Assembly: GCA_033439255.1 (NCBI GenBank)
Contig: CM065879.1
Coordinates: 3,850,501-3,914,500, forward strand
Origin: Hericium rajendrae
Taxonomy: Eukaryota; Basidiomycota; Agaricomycetes; Russulales; Hericiaceae
Direction of reading: 5' to 3'
Length of the DNA: 64,000 nucleotides
Part shown: piece by piece, positions 32,833 to 45,183 of the stretch
Numbering within the stretch: position 1 is the first letter of the stretch
Layout of the letters: the number at the start of each line of letters is the position of its first letter
The notes under the pieces: model-generated
The model's database searches: none
Told to the model about the DNA's origin: nothing
The model's input: only the letters and a program-made list of their open reading frames with translations
Translations under genes and position numbers: made by a program

Positions 32833-34512
32833 ATGCACCGGTGCTTGCAGACACGCGACGTTGTGCACATAATCACCGACTGCCTGTCGCAGCAACCAAA
32901 CTTCGCCTTCGAGGACCACCAAGGCCTTGAATCTGTGGACAGTAAGGCACTCTTGTCGCTCTCACTGACCTCGAAGTCTTTGCTAGAGCCATGTCTCGAC
33001 GCGTTGTGGAGCTGCATGGTCTCTGCTCGACCTCTGCTCGACCTTATGATACCGCTTGAGAAAAGACCCAGGAACATCTCAGAAGAGAGCGAGGGCGACC
33101 CAGAAGAGCTGGACTGGGACGAGGAACACCCTCCTCCATACCACGAAATTATGGTAAGCTAGTTCATCTAGATCTGCCGCCGGATCTGCCGACCATCTGT
33201 CCCGCAGGACCTTGTTCTCTTCTTGGAGAACGCAGACATGACAAGATTCCACTATTATGCCTCCCGCGTCAAAGGTCTGAAGGTCGTTGGAGACGACATG
33301 GACCTCCTTCTCAGCCGCACACTATCCACTTGGTCCTCAAGACGCACAGAGCCCCTCCTTCGCAACCTACGATATCTCAACTGGCGGAACTCCGACACTC
33401 CGATACTTCCCTGCATAACTCTCTTCGCGGGGCCAAAATTGACGAACCTCAGGCTCCTCACCGCCGCCTGGCGAAGGGACTGCGAAGACTTCCTCTCCAC
33501 CACGCTTTTCTCCCTCCGCCAGGCCTGCCCGCTCCTGGAGAACGTCGAGACCGAGCACATGAACGCGCGCGACCGTGACGTCGCCTGGGTGGACCCGCTC
33601 GTGCTTTCCGCCTTCTCCAATGTCGCGCGGGTCGATATCAGCTGCCAGCCCATCTACGACACCCTCCTGTGCCTCTCGCGCATGCCCAACCTCCACACGC
33701 TGCACGCCGCCTTCGTGCCCTGGACGCCCTTCGCCTGGGGCGCGCCCGCGCCCCTGGCCTTCCCCGCGCTCCGCCACCTGCACTGGGCGGTCTACACTTT
33801 CACCGAAGCGACGACGCTCTTCCACCGCCTTCGCCTCCCCAACAGGCCGCGCGAGCTCGATACGCTAACGCTCCACCGCGACAGCGGCGACTTCCCACCC
33901 GCCGAGCTCTCGCCGTTCCTCGACGCGCTCCGCACGACTTGCGCCCCACACATGCTGACCGCCTTCTCGCTGCGCATCATTGGGCTCACCGAGCAGACGA
34001 CTATCGCGGCGCCCGCCCCCGCGGCCGCGCTCCTACACCCGCTGCTCGCCTTCGCCCGCCTCGAGACGCTCTCGATCGACGACCTGCCCCTCACCTTCGA
34101 CGACGCGTGGCTGGCCGCGCTGGCGCCTGCATGGCCCCGCCTGCGCGTGCTGGTGCTGACGCCACAGCAGTTCGGGGAGTCAAGCATCACGCCTGCAGGG
34201 CTCTGGCCGCTCGCCATGCACAATCCACGTCTCGAGACGCTCAAGGTCCACATCCACGAATGGCCGGACAGCGCCCCGGCCGCTCTTGCGCAGGCGTCGG
34301 CGGACGCCGACACACAGAGGCCGGCGCTGTCTGTCACTATCAATAATGCTTGGCCTGACGAGTCGGCAGGAGGGTGTTGGGATAGCTCGAGGCCCTGGGC
34401 CACGTCCGCATTGCACTACGAGCTACGAGCTGCGAGGATACAGGTGATCAGGAGCATATTTCCCTGTGCGAAGGTCATCTATCAGGATTTGAGAGCATCT
34501 TCAGACGATTAA
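32833..34512 (+). CDS. F-box/LRR-like protein, intact
   Basis: Exons 32833-33153 and 33208-34512, intron 54 bp (GTAAGC...CGCAG), 541 residues. The N terminus has the family start MHRCLQTRDVVHIITDCL and an F-box-like stretch LLSLSLTSKSLLEPCLDALW. Exon 2 starts DLVLFLENADMTRFHYYASRVKGLKV and continues as leucine-rich repeat-like strands up to IRSIFPCAKVIYQDL. It should act as a substrate adaptor of an SCF ubiquitin ligase, inferred from the fold. Intron position and the whole length match the paralogues at 44.6 and 46.8 kb. About 150 bp of 3' flank is also shared, in inverted orientation, with the 45.2-kb gene. The acceptor and frame are unambiguous. Confidence 0.8.
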
Positions 34513-34529
34513 TCGACCTGTATTTCCAT

Positions 34530-34690
34530 ATAGACGAGCTCGTGTATGGACGTCAGATCTAATTCTCTCGATATCATCGTCCAACCATGCTTACCTACGT
34601 ATATGCACGTCTAATCCATGGATTAATAAGTGCTAGAAATTAGCCTGCGAGAGCTTTGACCACTTGCTAGTACGTAGTACTTGCCGGACA
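34530..34690 (+). repeat. Duplicated 3' flank of F-box gene
   Basis: Matches the complement of about 45040-45180 over roughly 150 bp (GACGTCAGATCTAAT, CTCTCGATATCATCGT, AGTGCTAGAAATT, GCCTGCGAGAGCTTTGAC). The duplication that made this paralogue pair thus included non-coding flank. Confidence 0.75.
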
Positions 34691-35561
34691 ATTCGACAAG
34701 TCAGAGACAGGTCCATCAGCGAAAAAGGGAAGTAGCTACTCGTTACTCGTATCGACTCGATACCCTTTTTTTTTGAATCCATATTGTTTTGCAACCGTAG
34801 CACGTTTGCAGTGCTACATATTATCTGAATCCCGTACCTTGTATATGTCACTCGCCTGTCCAGACGTTCAGGTCAAGGTAAGTTGCCGTCAAGTCCGACA
34901 TAAGTACCTGGAGAGATGAGTTCATTATTCATTTAAGAGGCCCAGCGACTCGATCATGACCATGTTCAAATTGTAATTGTGTCCGGGAACATATCAGATG
35001 TACATGTCTTATAAGCATTAGAGTATCAGAAACCTAGCCTGCAAGAGCTCTGCTCGACTCGAAAGTCTTCTTGGCGGGCAGGCGCTACCGACGGGACACC
35101 CGCCGCCGGCACAAAATGCAAAACTGCTTGCCACGCGTGGCGGGCCGGCCATTTTCATTCAGCGGCTGAGGACGATACAAACAGACTACGCCCTCGCCTT
35201 TTACTAGGGCGTACCGTGTGTTGTCCTTACTTCAAGGCTGCTTATCAATCTTTGGAATTAACTCTTCGCGAGTTCGTATTTCTCTTTTTCCTCCTCTATC
35301 CTTTTTTTGAACCTTGGTGAGTGCCGAGCCACAGATCGGATCTTGAGGCAGCTGGGATCCGTCATACCGTTAGTCTCAAGCTTACAATCGATCGGTTGGC
35401 TCATTGTCTGACTTCGACTTATTCTACAGATCTTCTGGGTTCTGGTAGGTCTGCAACGGAGTGGACCAGTCTAGCACATATTCGCGCACCCGTGCATGCG
35501 CATCCGCCCCCGCATCCCGGCACCGAGCCACCTGTACATATCGCGCACGCGCACGCGCACC
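34691..35561. other. Intergenic region and leader of the pseudouridine synthase gene
   Basis: No gene seen. A third short echo of the F-box flank (AGCCTGCAAGAGCTCTG) lies near 35040. A pyrimidine-rich stretch at about 35280-35315 is typical of fungal core promoters. Confidence 0.4.
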
Positions 35562-37182
35562 ATGGCTTCATCGAGCAACACACCTTCACCCGTGCCTAAA
35601 CCCAACACATGCCCATCCCCATACGACTCCTGGACGAAAGAACAGCTCATCGCGCGCCTCGCACAGCTCGAGCCCCGCCCCTCCGCACCCCCACCCCCGA
35701 TCAAGCCCCCGCGCGCGCCCTCGCCCTCCTCCCGGCCGTTCCGCTTCGGTGCGTACCCGCGCCTCAAGATCGCGCTCAAGTTCAGCTATGCCGGCGAGGC
35801 GTACAACGGGCTGGCGTGGCAGAACGGGCCGACGCCGCTCCCGACCGTCGAGGGCGCGCTGTTCGACGTGCTCGCGCACGCGCGGCTCGTCGAGCGCGAG
35901 GCGGGGCTCGAGGGGTGTGGGTGGGAACGGTGCGGGCGGACGGATCGGGGGTGAGTGCTGCGGGGCAGGTTGTTAGTCTCTGGGTGCGCGCGGCGGGGGC
36001 GGGGGCAGGGTCAGGGAAGGACAGCGAGGGCGAGGGCGAGGTGGAGGCTGAGCCGGGAGCGTTGGCGGAGGTGGAAAATGGCGCAGAGGTGCTGGATGGG
36101 TTTGCAGGGCTGAGCTTGGACTCGACTCGCCGTCTGCGTCGCCTGCGGCCGACGCCCCCGAAACCGCTGCGCTACCTCTCGATCCTCAACCGCCTCCTCC
36201 CGCCGACGATCCGCGTGCTCGCGTGGGCGCCCGTCGCGCCTGACTTCTCAGCGCGCTTCAGCTGCCGCGCGCGCCACTACAAGTACTTCTTCCGCGTCCC
36301 GTCCCGCGCCGGCGCGCCCGCGCTCGACGTCGCCGCGATGCAGGACGCGGCGGCGCGCCTGCGCGGCGAGCACGACTTCCGCAACCTCTGCAAGCTCGAC
36401 CCGACGAAGCAGATCACGAACTTCCGCCGGCGCGTCCTGCGCGCGGACATCTCGCGCGTGTCAAGGTCCTCCCCGTCGTTTGAGGGCGCGGAGACGCTCG
36501 CGCTGCCCGAGAGCATCCAGAGCAGCGAGCTGTACGTCTTTGACCTCGTCGGCACCGCGTTCCTGTACCACCAGGTGCGGCACATCATGGCCGTGCTCTT
36601 CCTCGTCGGCACGCGTCTCGAGCACCCGCGCGTCGTGTCCGCGCTGCTGAACGTGGACGGCGCAGACGCGGGCGTCCCCGTCGTCGCGTGCAAGCCGGAG
36701 TACCAGATGGCGGACGCGCTGCCGCTCGTGCTGTGGGACGCGTGGTACAGCGACGATGATGTGCGGTGGCGCACGGACGACGAAAAGGAGACGGCGGCGA
36801 CGGCGCGGGACAGCACGCTTGGCGTGTGGAAGCAGCTCGACGCGCTCTACACGCGCACGCTGATCCGCGGCGCGCTCGATGCGCACTTCCTCGGTGCGGC
36901 CGCGCGGTACCACCGCCCGCCGCGCGAGCCGCTGCCGCTGCGCGACGAGGCGGATGGGACGGATGCGGGGCGGAAGAAGGGCGAGTCGCTCGCGTTAGGA
37001 TGTTGGACGTGCCGCTGGGCGGTGCGATGGTCAAGCGGTCGTCGAAATACGTGCCACTGTTGGAGCGGAAGCGGACGGATCCGGTGGAGGTTGCGAATGA
37101 GCGGTGGAGGTTGGGGCAGGGCAGCCGGCGGGAGGAGAGGCGGCGTAGGCAGGAGGAGGAAGATACGGATGACATTGAGTAG
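35562..37182 (+). CDS. PUS3: tRNA pseudouridine synthase, PUS3/DEG1 type (TruA family)
   Basis: Start ATG 35562 (MASSSNTPSP). The protein of about 540 residues shows TruA family marks: RLKIALKFSYAGEAYNGLAWQ, GRTDRGVSAAGQVVS with the catalytic Asp, YLSILNRLLPPTIRVLAW, FSARFSCRARHYKYFF, FRNLCKLD, FLYHQVRHIMAVLFLVG, and the PUS3-type C terminus SSKYVPLLERKR...NERW. PUS3 makes pseudouridine at positions 38/39 of tRNA anticodon arms. The frame slips by one missing base at the G run 35947-35951, directly after GRTDRG, and again near 36993 (CGCGTTAGG). Since the enzyme is conserved on both sides of each break, consensus error is the likely cause. No intron is needed. A Gly/Glu/Ala-rich insertion sits at about residues 145-185. 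Confidence 0.85.
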
Positions 37183-38029
37183 GTGGGCCGTGTCGAGGTT
37201 TGTTGGTGGACGGGTTGCGGACTAATGTGGTGTAGATTTTAATTTGTAGGATGTACAAAAGTAACTAGGTCATCTACGCGACTTTGAGAAGGCCATAACC
37301 TGGCTGTCCTTCTGGAATAGCGATTCCGCCTCGCTTCATCAACAGCGACGCTGATCAGATGATTGCCATCACCGTGTCATTTCTACCAGAGCCAATGATG
37401 TTCGCTCCAAATCGTCCACACTCTACAGAGCAACAGCCCTGAGAGCCAGCAAGAAAGACCTGAAGACCCCAAGTGCTCCGCCCCCAGACACGATGTGAAC
37501 GGCTTGCTGGAGGCGTTTTGAGTTGAATCGCCGCCCGGAAGCCGATGCGGAGCCGAATGCCGGAGTGGTTGAGGCAGTGTGGCGGGCCGAGTGGCCGGGT
37601 TTGGTCCGTGCGAGGACCGGCGGAGCGGCGATTAAAAAAAGGAGCCGGCGCGTGAAATGTGGTCCCACCTGTTGCACCCACTGCCAGCGACTGAGCCAGC
37701 CAGCCAGCCACCCACCTCGATATCTTAGCTAGGCAGCAGCCCTGCCTGCGACCGTCCCGCGCACCCACCGTCTCACCTCCCTTATTCCACTTTCTCTCCC
37801 TCGTCCCCTGCAATCCCGCGCATACATACATTCTAAAGGTGCGTTCTGCGTCTCTCAGGGGCTTATCGATCGCGCGGCCCGCCGTCGTCGTCGTGCGCTG
37901 TCGTGCGCCTGCAGCGTGCGTGCGCGCGCGCGCGCGCGACGCGTGCGGCGGCGCACAGAGCGTGTCGGGCGGGCCGCGGGGCGCCGTGGGACGTGTCGGG
38001 CAGGACGCTGACTCGCTTTGCACGCGTAG
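37183..38029. other. Intergenic region and NHP6 leader
   Basis: No sense gene. It holds a CCAGC/AGCC microsatellite at about 37690-37715 and a CG dinucleotide tract at 37921-37940. The long minus-strand open frame here (37355-38335) is judged spurious. Confidence 0.45.
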
Positions 38030-38812
38030 ATGCCGAAGGAAGCCACGACGAAGAAGGTGCGTTCGCGTCCCCCTCCCCGCACACCTGCGGGCGCTCATCA
38101 GTGTCTTTTCATGTTTTTGTTTGTCCTGCTGTGCTGGCTGCAATTGTTGGTATATGCGTTTGCGCATCGTTGCCGTTGATGTATGTTCGTGTTGGTTCGT
38201 TGGCTCGTGCGCGCAGACCCGCAAGGCCGCGCCTAAGGCGGAGAAGAGCCGCGGGCGCAAGAAGGACCCTAAGGCACCGAAGCGTGCTCTATCTGCGTAC
38301 ATGTTCTTCAGCCAGGACTGGAGAGAGCGGATCAAGACTGAGAACCCCGAGGCCAGCTTCGGTCAGTGCTTCTCCACCTACCCTCTCCTCCTGCCTAGGC
38401 TGTGCAACTGTCCTGCAGGTATGGCTGTGGATGGAACGCTGACTTGTTTGCATGTCGTTTAGGTGAAGTGGGCAAGCTGCTTGGTGCGAAATGGAAAGAG
38501 CTCGACGAGGATGAGAAGAAGGTATGCATATGTCTCTCCTACTTGTACCCGCATATATACGCGCGCATATGTGGCATTTAGCCTCATATGTGCGCGCGTG
38601 TATGTCAATCGATGCGCAGGCCAATCAGATCGCTGACGACGTATGCTCGTCATTGTCTAGCCCTACGTCGAGCAAGCAGCACGCGACAAGGAGCGCGCCG
38701 AGCAGGAGAAGTCGGAGTACGAAGTAGGTTTCTACCTTGTGCATACATGCTACTCTTCTCACACCTCTTGCAGGGCAAACAGAACGTTGGAGACGAGGAA
38801 GACGAGGAGTAG
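38030..38812 (+). CDS. NHP6: HMG-box chromatin protein, NHP6 homologue
   Basis: Five exons: 38030-38056, 38217-38361, 38463-38521, 38661-38723 and 38774-38812, giving 110 residues. A short basic N tail ([22 protein letters not shown] split over the first exons) is followed by one HMG box: [58 protein letters not shown]. It ends in an acidic tail (EDEE). NHP6 bends DNA without sequence preference and helps FACT and transcription complexes. Length, box and charge pattern match the family. Introns at 38057, 38362, 38522 and 38724 are longer (50-160 bp) than elsewhere. The model has no frame problem. Confidence 0.92.
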
Positions 38813-40005
38813 GCGTGCGGGCGCGGAACGCCCGCATCCTACCCGAGATATGTTTATGCACCCATCCTTGTCCGATAAGCGTCTCTTTTCCATGTATTTC
38901 TGAGTGTCTGTCTATTCGTCTGTCTGTACGCCGATACCGTGTCATGCCATGTACATGTCCTCACCCGCCTCGCTCGCTCGTGTACACCATCTCTTCCAGC
39001 TCACCCGCCTGCGTTTCCTCCCGGTGGTATGATATTGATAGTTATGAGTGGTCTGCGTACGGTAACATAGCCATAACATAAAACAAGCCCTTCCTTCCTT
39101 TTCTCTTCCTTGTCTACTTCCTTCCAGTGTCACATAACTTCGCTTCGTCTCGTTCGAACTCTGTGGTACATATAATATTCGCTTTTGTCTGTGTTCCGAC
39201 GCGGGCCCCGTGGGTGTGTCATGGGCCGACGCTAACTGGCCAGCGCTGCGCGTGTATAGCATAGTGCGCGCAGCGGGCGTCTTGCACTGCACCGGTGGGA
39301 ATATGGATTGTATATTCCGACGGCGTGTCCGCGGCCATGAGAGCGAGATAGTTGGTGCGGTCGGCGCGGTGTTATCTATGGACGCGGAAGACGCGGATCC
39401 ACTTTTTTGTTCTCTCATTTTTTGTCGGTGGAGCTGGTCCATCGTCGTCGATCCCATCCGTGTGTCCTCGTCACCACCATCATCATCGCCGGCGCTGCGT
39501 TACACGTTCAGCTGAGTATATAGAGTCCATCGCGACCATCGTCTACGTTACTCGAGTCCCACCCCGACGCCACAACCCGCACGCGTTCCTCTTTCGTCGC
39601 GTTCAACCGCGAGGCGGTGCTAGCCTCTTTTCTACACCTGCAATAAGTATACACAGCGGCCGCAGCTAGCTCGTCCTAAAGCTGAGCTTCCTATCGAGGT
39701 GCGCCTCTGTGCGATTGCCATCAGCGCACTGATCAGTTGGCTGACCCTGGCACCCTGTAGCCCGTAGACGTCATTTGAGTATCCACCTTTACTTCCACCT
39801 GATCAAATCCGTCCCGCCTTCCCTTCCTTTCGTCCTGCACATACCCACCTCCCACCGACACGCAGATCCCGAAAATCCATCGATCGGTGCGTCCTCCGTT
39901 GTCTCAGTGCTGCGTCGCGCGGCCGACCGACGGTGCTACCGATACAGCCATTTGAATCTACCGCACCACGCCACACTCCACGCATACCCATCTACATAGA
40001 CAGAC
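38813..40005. other. Intergenic region between NHP6 and the oxysterol-binding protein gene
   Basis: About 1.2 kb with the NHP6 3' UTR at the left and the KES1-like leader at the right. It has a CTTCCTTCC-type tract near 39090-39125 and a CATCATCAT stretch near 39475. No ORF with recognisable content. Confidence 0.4.
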
Positions 40006-41782
40006 ATGAGCAACGGATCTCCGCTTCCAAACGGCGAGGAGGGCGGCGTGCGTATTTCCTGTCCTCTACATTGCCCGCCCAGGCGCTGATTTTGTGCCTT
40101 CCATTTCATCTCCCGCGCACTGATTGTTGCCTCCGCTGGTTCGTGTTCGCGCCCCAGGCCGTCCCCAGCGCCCAGCGCGGCACCTGGTCCAACTTCATCA
40201 AATCGTGCGCTCCCTTCTCCCGCACACGTTCCGTCGCTGACCAGACGCGCGCGTTGCAGAATCGCGTCCTTTTCGGGCGACCTCTCCTCGCTCACCGCGC
40301 CGCCGTTCATCCTCTCGCCCGTCTCGCTCACCGAGTTCCCAGGTGCGTCCCGTCTCGCGCCGCGTCGTCCGATTGGGAAGGGATCACGTGCTGACGATCC
40401 GATGCGCAGCGTACTGGTGCGAGCACCCCGAGCTCTTCGCGGCGATCGTGGAGGGAAAGACGCCCGAGGAGCGCGCGCTCGCCGTGCTCAAGTGGTTCAT
40501 TGTCCGTGCCTGCATTTTCCGTTTGTGATTACTGGCGCTGATGGTGCGGGCAGTGCACGCTCAAGGGCCAATATACGTCGCGCAATGAGAGCATGGGCTC
40601 CGAGAAGAAGTACGTCTCCCATCTCATCGCCGCATCGATTTCATTTTTGACTCTGAGTGCGACAGACCGCTGAATCCTGTGCTTGGCGAGTACGTCTGTT
40701 TCTGTTTTTGGGGTCGAAGAGGAATGAAGAGGTGTTGATGCGTGTGCAGGCTATTCTACGGCTTTTGGCCAGACAAGGACGGGCGCGGGCAGACGAATCT
40801 CGTCGTCGAGCAGGTCTCGCACCACCCGCCCATCACGGGATACTACATCACGAACCCGAGCAAGGGCCTCACGCTGCAGGGCCACTCCGCGCAGAAGACC
40901 TCCTTCTCCGGTGCGCACCGCCCCGTACCTTTCCCGCTCTTCCGTCGCTGACGCGCGCGCAGGCGGGAGCATCATCGTGAAGCAGATCGGGCATGCGGTG
41001 CTGGAGGTCGACGTCGGCGGCGAAAAGGAGGAGTACCTGATCACGCTGCCGCGCCTGCGCATCGACGGGCTGTGGTACGGCTCGCCGTACATCGAGCTCA
41101 CCGAGACGTCGTACATCCAGGCGAGCACCGGCTGGCTCGCGACCGTGGACTACAAGGGCAAGGGCTACTTCTCGGGCAAGAGCCACTCGTTCAAGGCGAC
41201 CGTGAGCCCGCCCGGGAGCGGGAACGTCGCGCACACGTTCGAGGGGCAGTGGAACGCGAGCAGCAGGAACGCGCGCACGGGCGCGCCGTTCACGGACGTC
41301 ACGGGGCCGAAGGAGGAGGTCACGGTCGTGCCGGTGGATGCGCAGGGCGAGTGGGAGAGCCGCCGGCTGTGGGCTGCGGTCGCGAAGGGCATCCGCGAGG
41401 GCAACTTTGATGCCGCGAGCGTCGCGAAAGAGCAAGATCGAGGTGCGTGTGCCCCTGCTGGTGCCCCTGCGCGACTGACCGGGTTTGTGTTATAGAATGA
41501 GCAGCGGCAGCGGCGGCGCGACGAGGCGGCCGAGGGGACGACGTGGCAGCTGAAGCACTTCGTGCACGAGGAGAACGACGCCATCTGTGCGTGCGCTGTT
41601 TCTGTCCTTGCCGCCGTGTGCTGATCGTGGCGCATACAGACGAGCGCCTCGGGCGGCTGTTCCGCGCGACGCCGCCGACGGAGGACATGTACGTGTTCCA
41701 GCACAACGCGCCGAAGATCAACGGGATGGACTGCGACGGCGGCGCGAACGGGAACGAGGGCGAGAATGGCGACGCGGCGTAG
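40006..41782 (+). CDS. KES1: Oxysterol-binding protein, KES1/OSH4 type
   Basis: Ten exons: 40006-40047, 40158-40204, 40260-40342, 40410-40501, 40554-40609, 40666-40689, 40750-40910, 40963-41442, 41496-41586 and 41640-41782. The protein starts MSNGSPLPNG, then WSNFIKS, SLTAPPFILSPVSLTEFPAYW, NPVLGE, and the family signature EQVSHHPPI at about residues 130-140, ending DAYERLG-like NDAIYERLGRLF. It lacks PH and ankyrin domains, as in short yeast Osh4/Kes1, which swap sterol for PI4P between membranes. The splice from exon 8 to 9 works only if one base is missing in the AAA run 41427-41429 (giving KSKIE before NEQRQ); otherwise a stop follows at once. All other junctions keep frame. Confidence 0.9.
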
Positions 41783-41939
41783 GGCGCGTTGTTGGATACG
41801 CATGCGTTGTATGAGTGAGTACATATTTTAGTGCGCGGCTGTCTCGCATGGCAGCTTGGATTTTATAATTAATGGTTCGTGGACTCGTTTGTCTGAATAT
41901 GTCCACTCGGGCGTTGCGACCTCGCTATCCAATACGCGT

Positions 41940-42630
41940 GTATGAAAGTGCAGGTCGACTACTCGTCATGAAGAATCTCTCGAATCCTGATAGATGATCT
42001 TGGCATGGGGGAAAATGCCTTTGGTAGTGACAGACAGCGCCGGCCTTTGCGCTTCGGCGCCCGCCGCTGCCTGCGCAGGAGCGGACAAGGCGCTGTCCGG
42101 CCATCCGTGGATGTGGACTTTGAACGTCTCGAGGCGCGGTTCTGCACGGCGAGCGGGCGTGATGCTGGACTCCTCGAGCTGCCACGGCGTCAGTACCAGC
42201 GTCAGCAGGCAGGGCCACGCCGCCGACAGCGCGGCCAGCCACGCGTCGGACGCGAGGGGCAGGTTGTCTATCGACTAGCGTCTCAAGACGGGCGAAGCCG
42301 AGCAGCGCGCGCAGGAGCGACGCGGCGGGGGCGGCGTCCGCGATGGTTGTCTGCTCGTTGAGCCTGATGACGCGCAGCGAGAAAGCGGTCAGCAAATGCG
42401 CAGCTCGTCCGGAGAGCGTCGAGGAATGGCGCGAGCTCCGCGGGCGCGAAGTCTCCGCTGTCGCGGTGGGGCGTTAGCGTTTCGAGCTCCGGCAGCCTGT
42501 TGGGGAGGCGGAGGCGGTAGAGGAATGTCGTGGCTTCGTTGAAGGTGAGTACTGGCCAGTGCAGATAGCTGAGCGCGGGGAAGGCCAAGGGCGGGGCTGC
42601 GCCCCAGGCGAAGAGGGTCAAGGATATAAA
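41940..42630 (-). pseudogene. Truncated F-box family copy
   Basis: Matches the C-terminal half of the gene at 32833-34512: FAWGAAPPLAFPALSYLHW, LYRLRLPN, RDSGDFAPAELAPFLDALRT, LTAFSLRVIRLNEQTTIA and the final RF segment. The F-box half is missing, frames change more than once, and a block before the C terminus is deleted relative to the parent. This is a real relic. Confidence 0.78.
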
Positions 42631-42967
42631 CAGCAAGGATATAAACGGTACTACTTACCGTGTACATACGTCTTGGCGCACTTATCGGGCGGCGCTATTC
42701 CATTGGAGCTTGTGAAGATTTCGAATTCAAATCGCATGTCTACTAAGGAATGAGCAGTTAGCTCATTTACCATGCTTCTCTGAACAATCTAGGGATCCCA
42801 TCTAACAATAACCCTAGCCCGATATGACTTCCCGGCCCTTCGAGTTTTTTCAGTAGAATCTAAGATCTAAGGTCTTGCGATAGTGAACGAACACTGGTTC
42901 AAGACGAGATGTACAGTATCATTAACTTTTGTTTCGGCGATACAGATGCTGGTCACGTACTTGCCTT

Positions 42968-44649
42968 TTAGATCAAATCCATGATAATTCCTTCACTTAG
43001 ATCGCACAGAGGGTTGTGACCCAGACGCTGAGAGAAGTTGACATGAGCATGTGGGAAAAGGCGCTGTACTGATTGAGTCCATGCAGAACGGCGGCAGTCG
43101 CTTTCTGCGTCTCGACCATCGTAATAAACCTCGACGATCCTAGTCTTGTTTCCATTGTCGCTGTGGGTCAGATCACGCGAAGGATGTAGCTCGTTGTCTG
43201 ACATGGAGCTAACTTCTACCGCCAAATATTCGAGGAGATGACAGCGTCGCGCAATGGTCTGTAGCCCGGCCAGTGTAATCTTTGATTCTCCGGGAATGAG
43301 CCTGGCCACCAGCTCTAGGTGCTGCAGAAAGGGCCAAGCTTTAGAGATTTCTTCAGCCAACTGATTGTCCAACACCATGGGTAGCCTTGCGACACTAAAT
43401 TCTTTTATGTGACTGAAGTAGCGGAGGGACCGCAGCAGTACCAGTGAGGAGGCGAGACAAGGGATGTCGGCGGACTCCCGATGGCGCTGCCCATGAGAGA
43501 TTATCTCCTTCGGGTCATCCGTAGCCTCCAAAGACAAGGACGTTAATGTCTGAGGAGAGCACGTCATGTGTATGGCATCGAAGAACTTGATGATATCGGA
43601 TGCGTCGAAATCCCCGCCGTCACAACGAATTGCAATGCCCTGGAGATCGCGAACCCCGGGCCGAAGCCTAGAAAGCAAGGCCATGGCATCCTTGAACTCC
43701 GCCACTGACCAGCGTAGGACTTGCAAGGCGGGAAACTCCAAGCTTGGCATGGCTGGTTCGATCCTGTGCAACTCCTTAGATGGGCAGAGACGATTGATCA
43801 CGGTATGAAGGTTCGGCATCATCGCCAGGAAAGACAACGTGTCGCTGGAAGGTGCAAGCCAAAATCCTGCCCGTGTGATGGTTAGGAATGCGGAAAGTAT
43901 CAAGCATAGCTGTTGCCCGCTGTCCTCAAACACACCGTTATCAAGGTCGTCAACTTCTATGGCCGTTAACAATGGACAGGCCGCTTGGAAAGATGAAAAG
44001 GTCGAATGTACAAGTTCTTCGCACTGCTGCGGCCATGGGTCCACGGTCAATCTGAAGCTGGTCATCTTTGGCCCAGAAAATACCCTCAAGCAAGGATACA
44101 GTTCAAGTGTATTTTCCTCCCAGTGAAGATAGCCCAGGTTGGACAAGAGGGGCGCGTCGTGTGCAGATAGCCAGACGGATAATGCTCGATCCACAGGCTT
44201 GACTATATCGCCATATCTAACTCTCAGTCCTCTGACGCGATCAGCGTAGTAATGAACGCGGCTCTTGTACGCTTTGTCGATGATTTGAGCAAGATTCTGG
44301 AAAACACTAGCGGCATTAATCGCAAGTTCGGGCATTCTGGCAGACCAGAACGTCTCACCATAGCGTCGGGATATGATACTGATGTTGCAGAGTTCGTGTC
44401 TTTCTCTGAAGGTCTCTTGTCAGGAGGCACCATAAGATCAAGGAGAGGTTTTGCCGAGTCCATACAACCCCACAAGGCATCTAAGCATGGTTCCAGGAAG
44501 GATTTCGATGCTAGCGAAAGGGACAGCAGGGTCTTCACGTCGGGTTTATGTGGAAAATAGAGCGCATGTTTGGTAATAGTCTTTGGTGAGAGAGACAAGA
44601 CTTGGATGATCAAATGGACGATCTCTGGAATTTGCAAGCATCGGTGCAT
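42968..44649 (-). CDS. F-box/LRR-like protein, intact
   Basis: Minus strand, exons 44649-44359 and 44296-42968, intron 62 bp (GTGAGA...TCCAG), 539 residues. Start MHRCLQIPEIVHLIIQVL, F-box-like LLSLSLASKSFLEPCLDALWGCM. Exon 2 starts NLAQIIDKAYKSRVHYYADRVRGLRV and carries leucine-rich repeat-like strands, ending GIIMDLI. It is the closest relative of the broken gene at 444-2110: both share NIAQIID/NLAQIID, the EDNDG/DLDNG motif and the same end (ILMDLV/IIMDLI). Likely an SCF substrate adaptor. The frame is clean throughout. Confidence 0.8.
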
Positions 44650-45183
44650 CTCAGACCGAAGGACCGCGTGTAGTTTGACAAGTCCTGCGGTACGGAAGTT
44701 AGCTCCGAATACCAGTACTCTGTGGAAAGGCAGCCAAGATCAGTAAGGTCGATCATGTGCAGAAAAAAGCGACAACCGATAGACATACACAACCGGAACG
44801 TGATCGTAAACTTATAGCCGCGAGGATCACTGGCCTACGAGATACGATTAACAGTGAAAGGTATCGAGAAAAGGCTTTGCGTTCAGTCGAGGCTCGACAC
44901 GGCCTCTGGGAGGCTAAGTAGTGAGAGACGGTGAATGGTGGCAAATTGAAACTATGTATGGCAAACGACAGCGACGCCGCGTCGACGACGCACAGTGAGC
45001 GCTAATCTGTATACGACTCGTCGACTTGTTCGGCAAGCGCGTACTAGCAAAAGTCAAAGCTCTCGCAGGCTAAATTTCTAGCACTTATTGATCCATGGGT
45101 GAGATGTGCATATACGTAGTTAAACATAGCTGTACGATGATATCGAGAGGATTAGATCTGACGTCCGTGCACGAGCTCATCTC
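44650..45183. repeat. Intergenic region including duplicated F-box 3' flank
   Basis: From about 45040 to 45180 it matches 34530-34690 in inverted orientation. The rest shows nothing recognisable; it separates two minus-strand paralogues. Confidence 0.6.

Noticed and set aside
37355-38335. 326-residue minus-strand open frame
   Set aside because: It overlaps the NHP6 leader, first exons and promoter on the other strand, has low-complexity Arg/Thr content and no domain; GC-rich antisense frames are common here.
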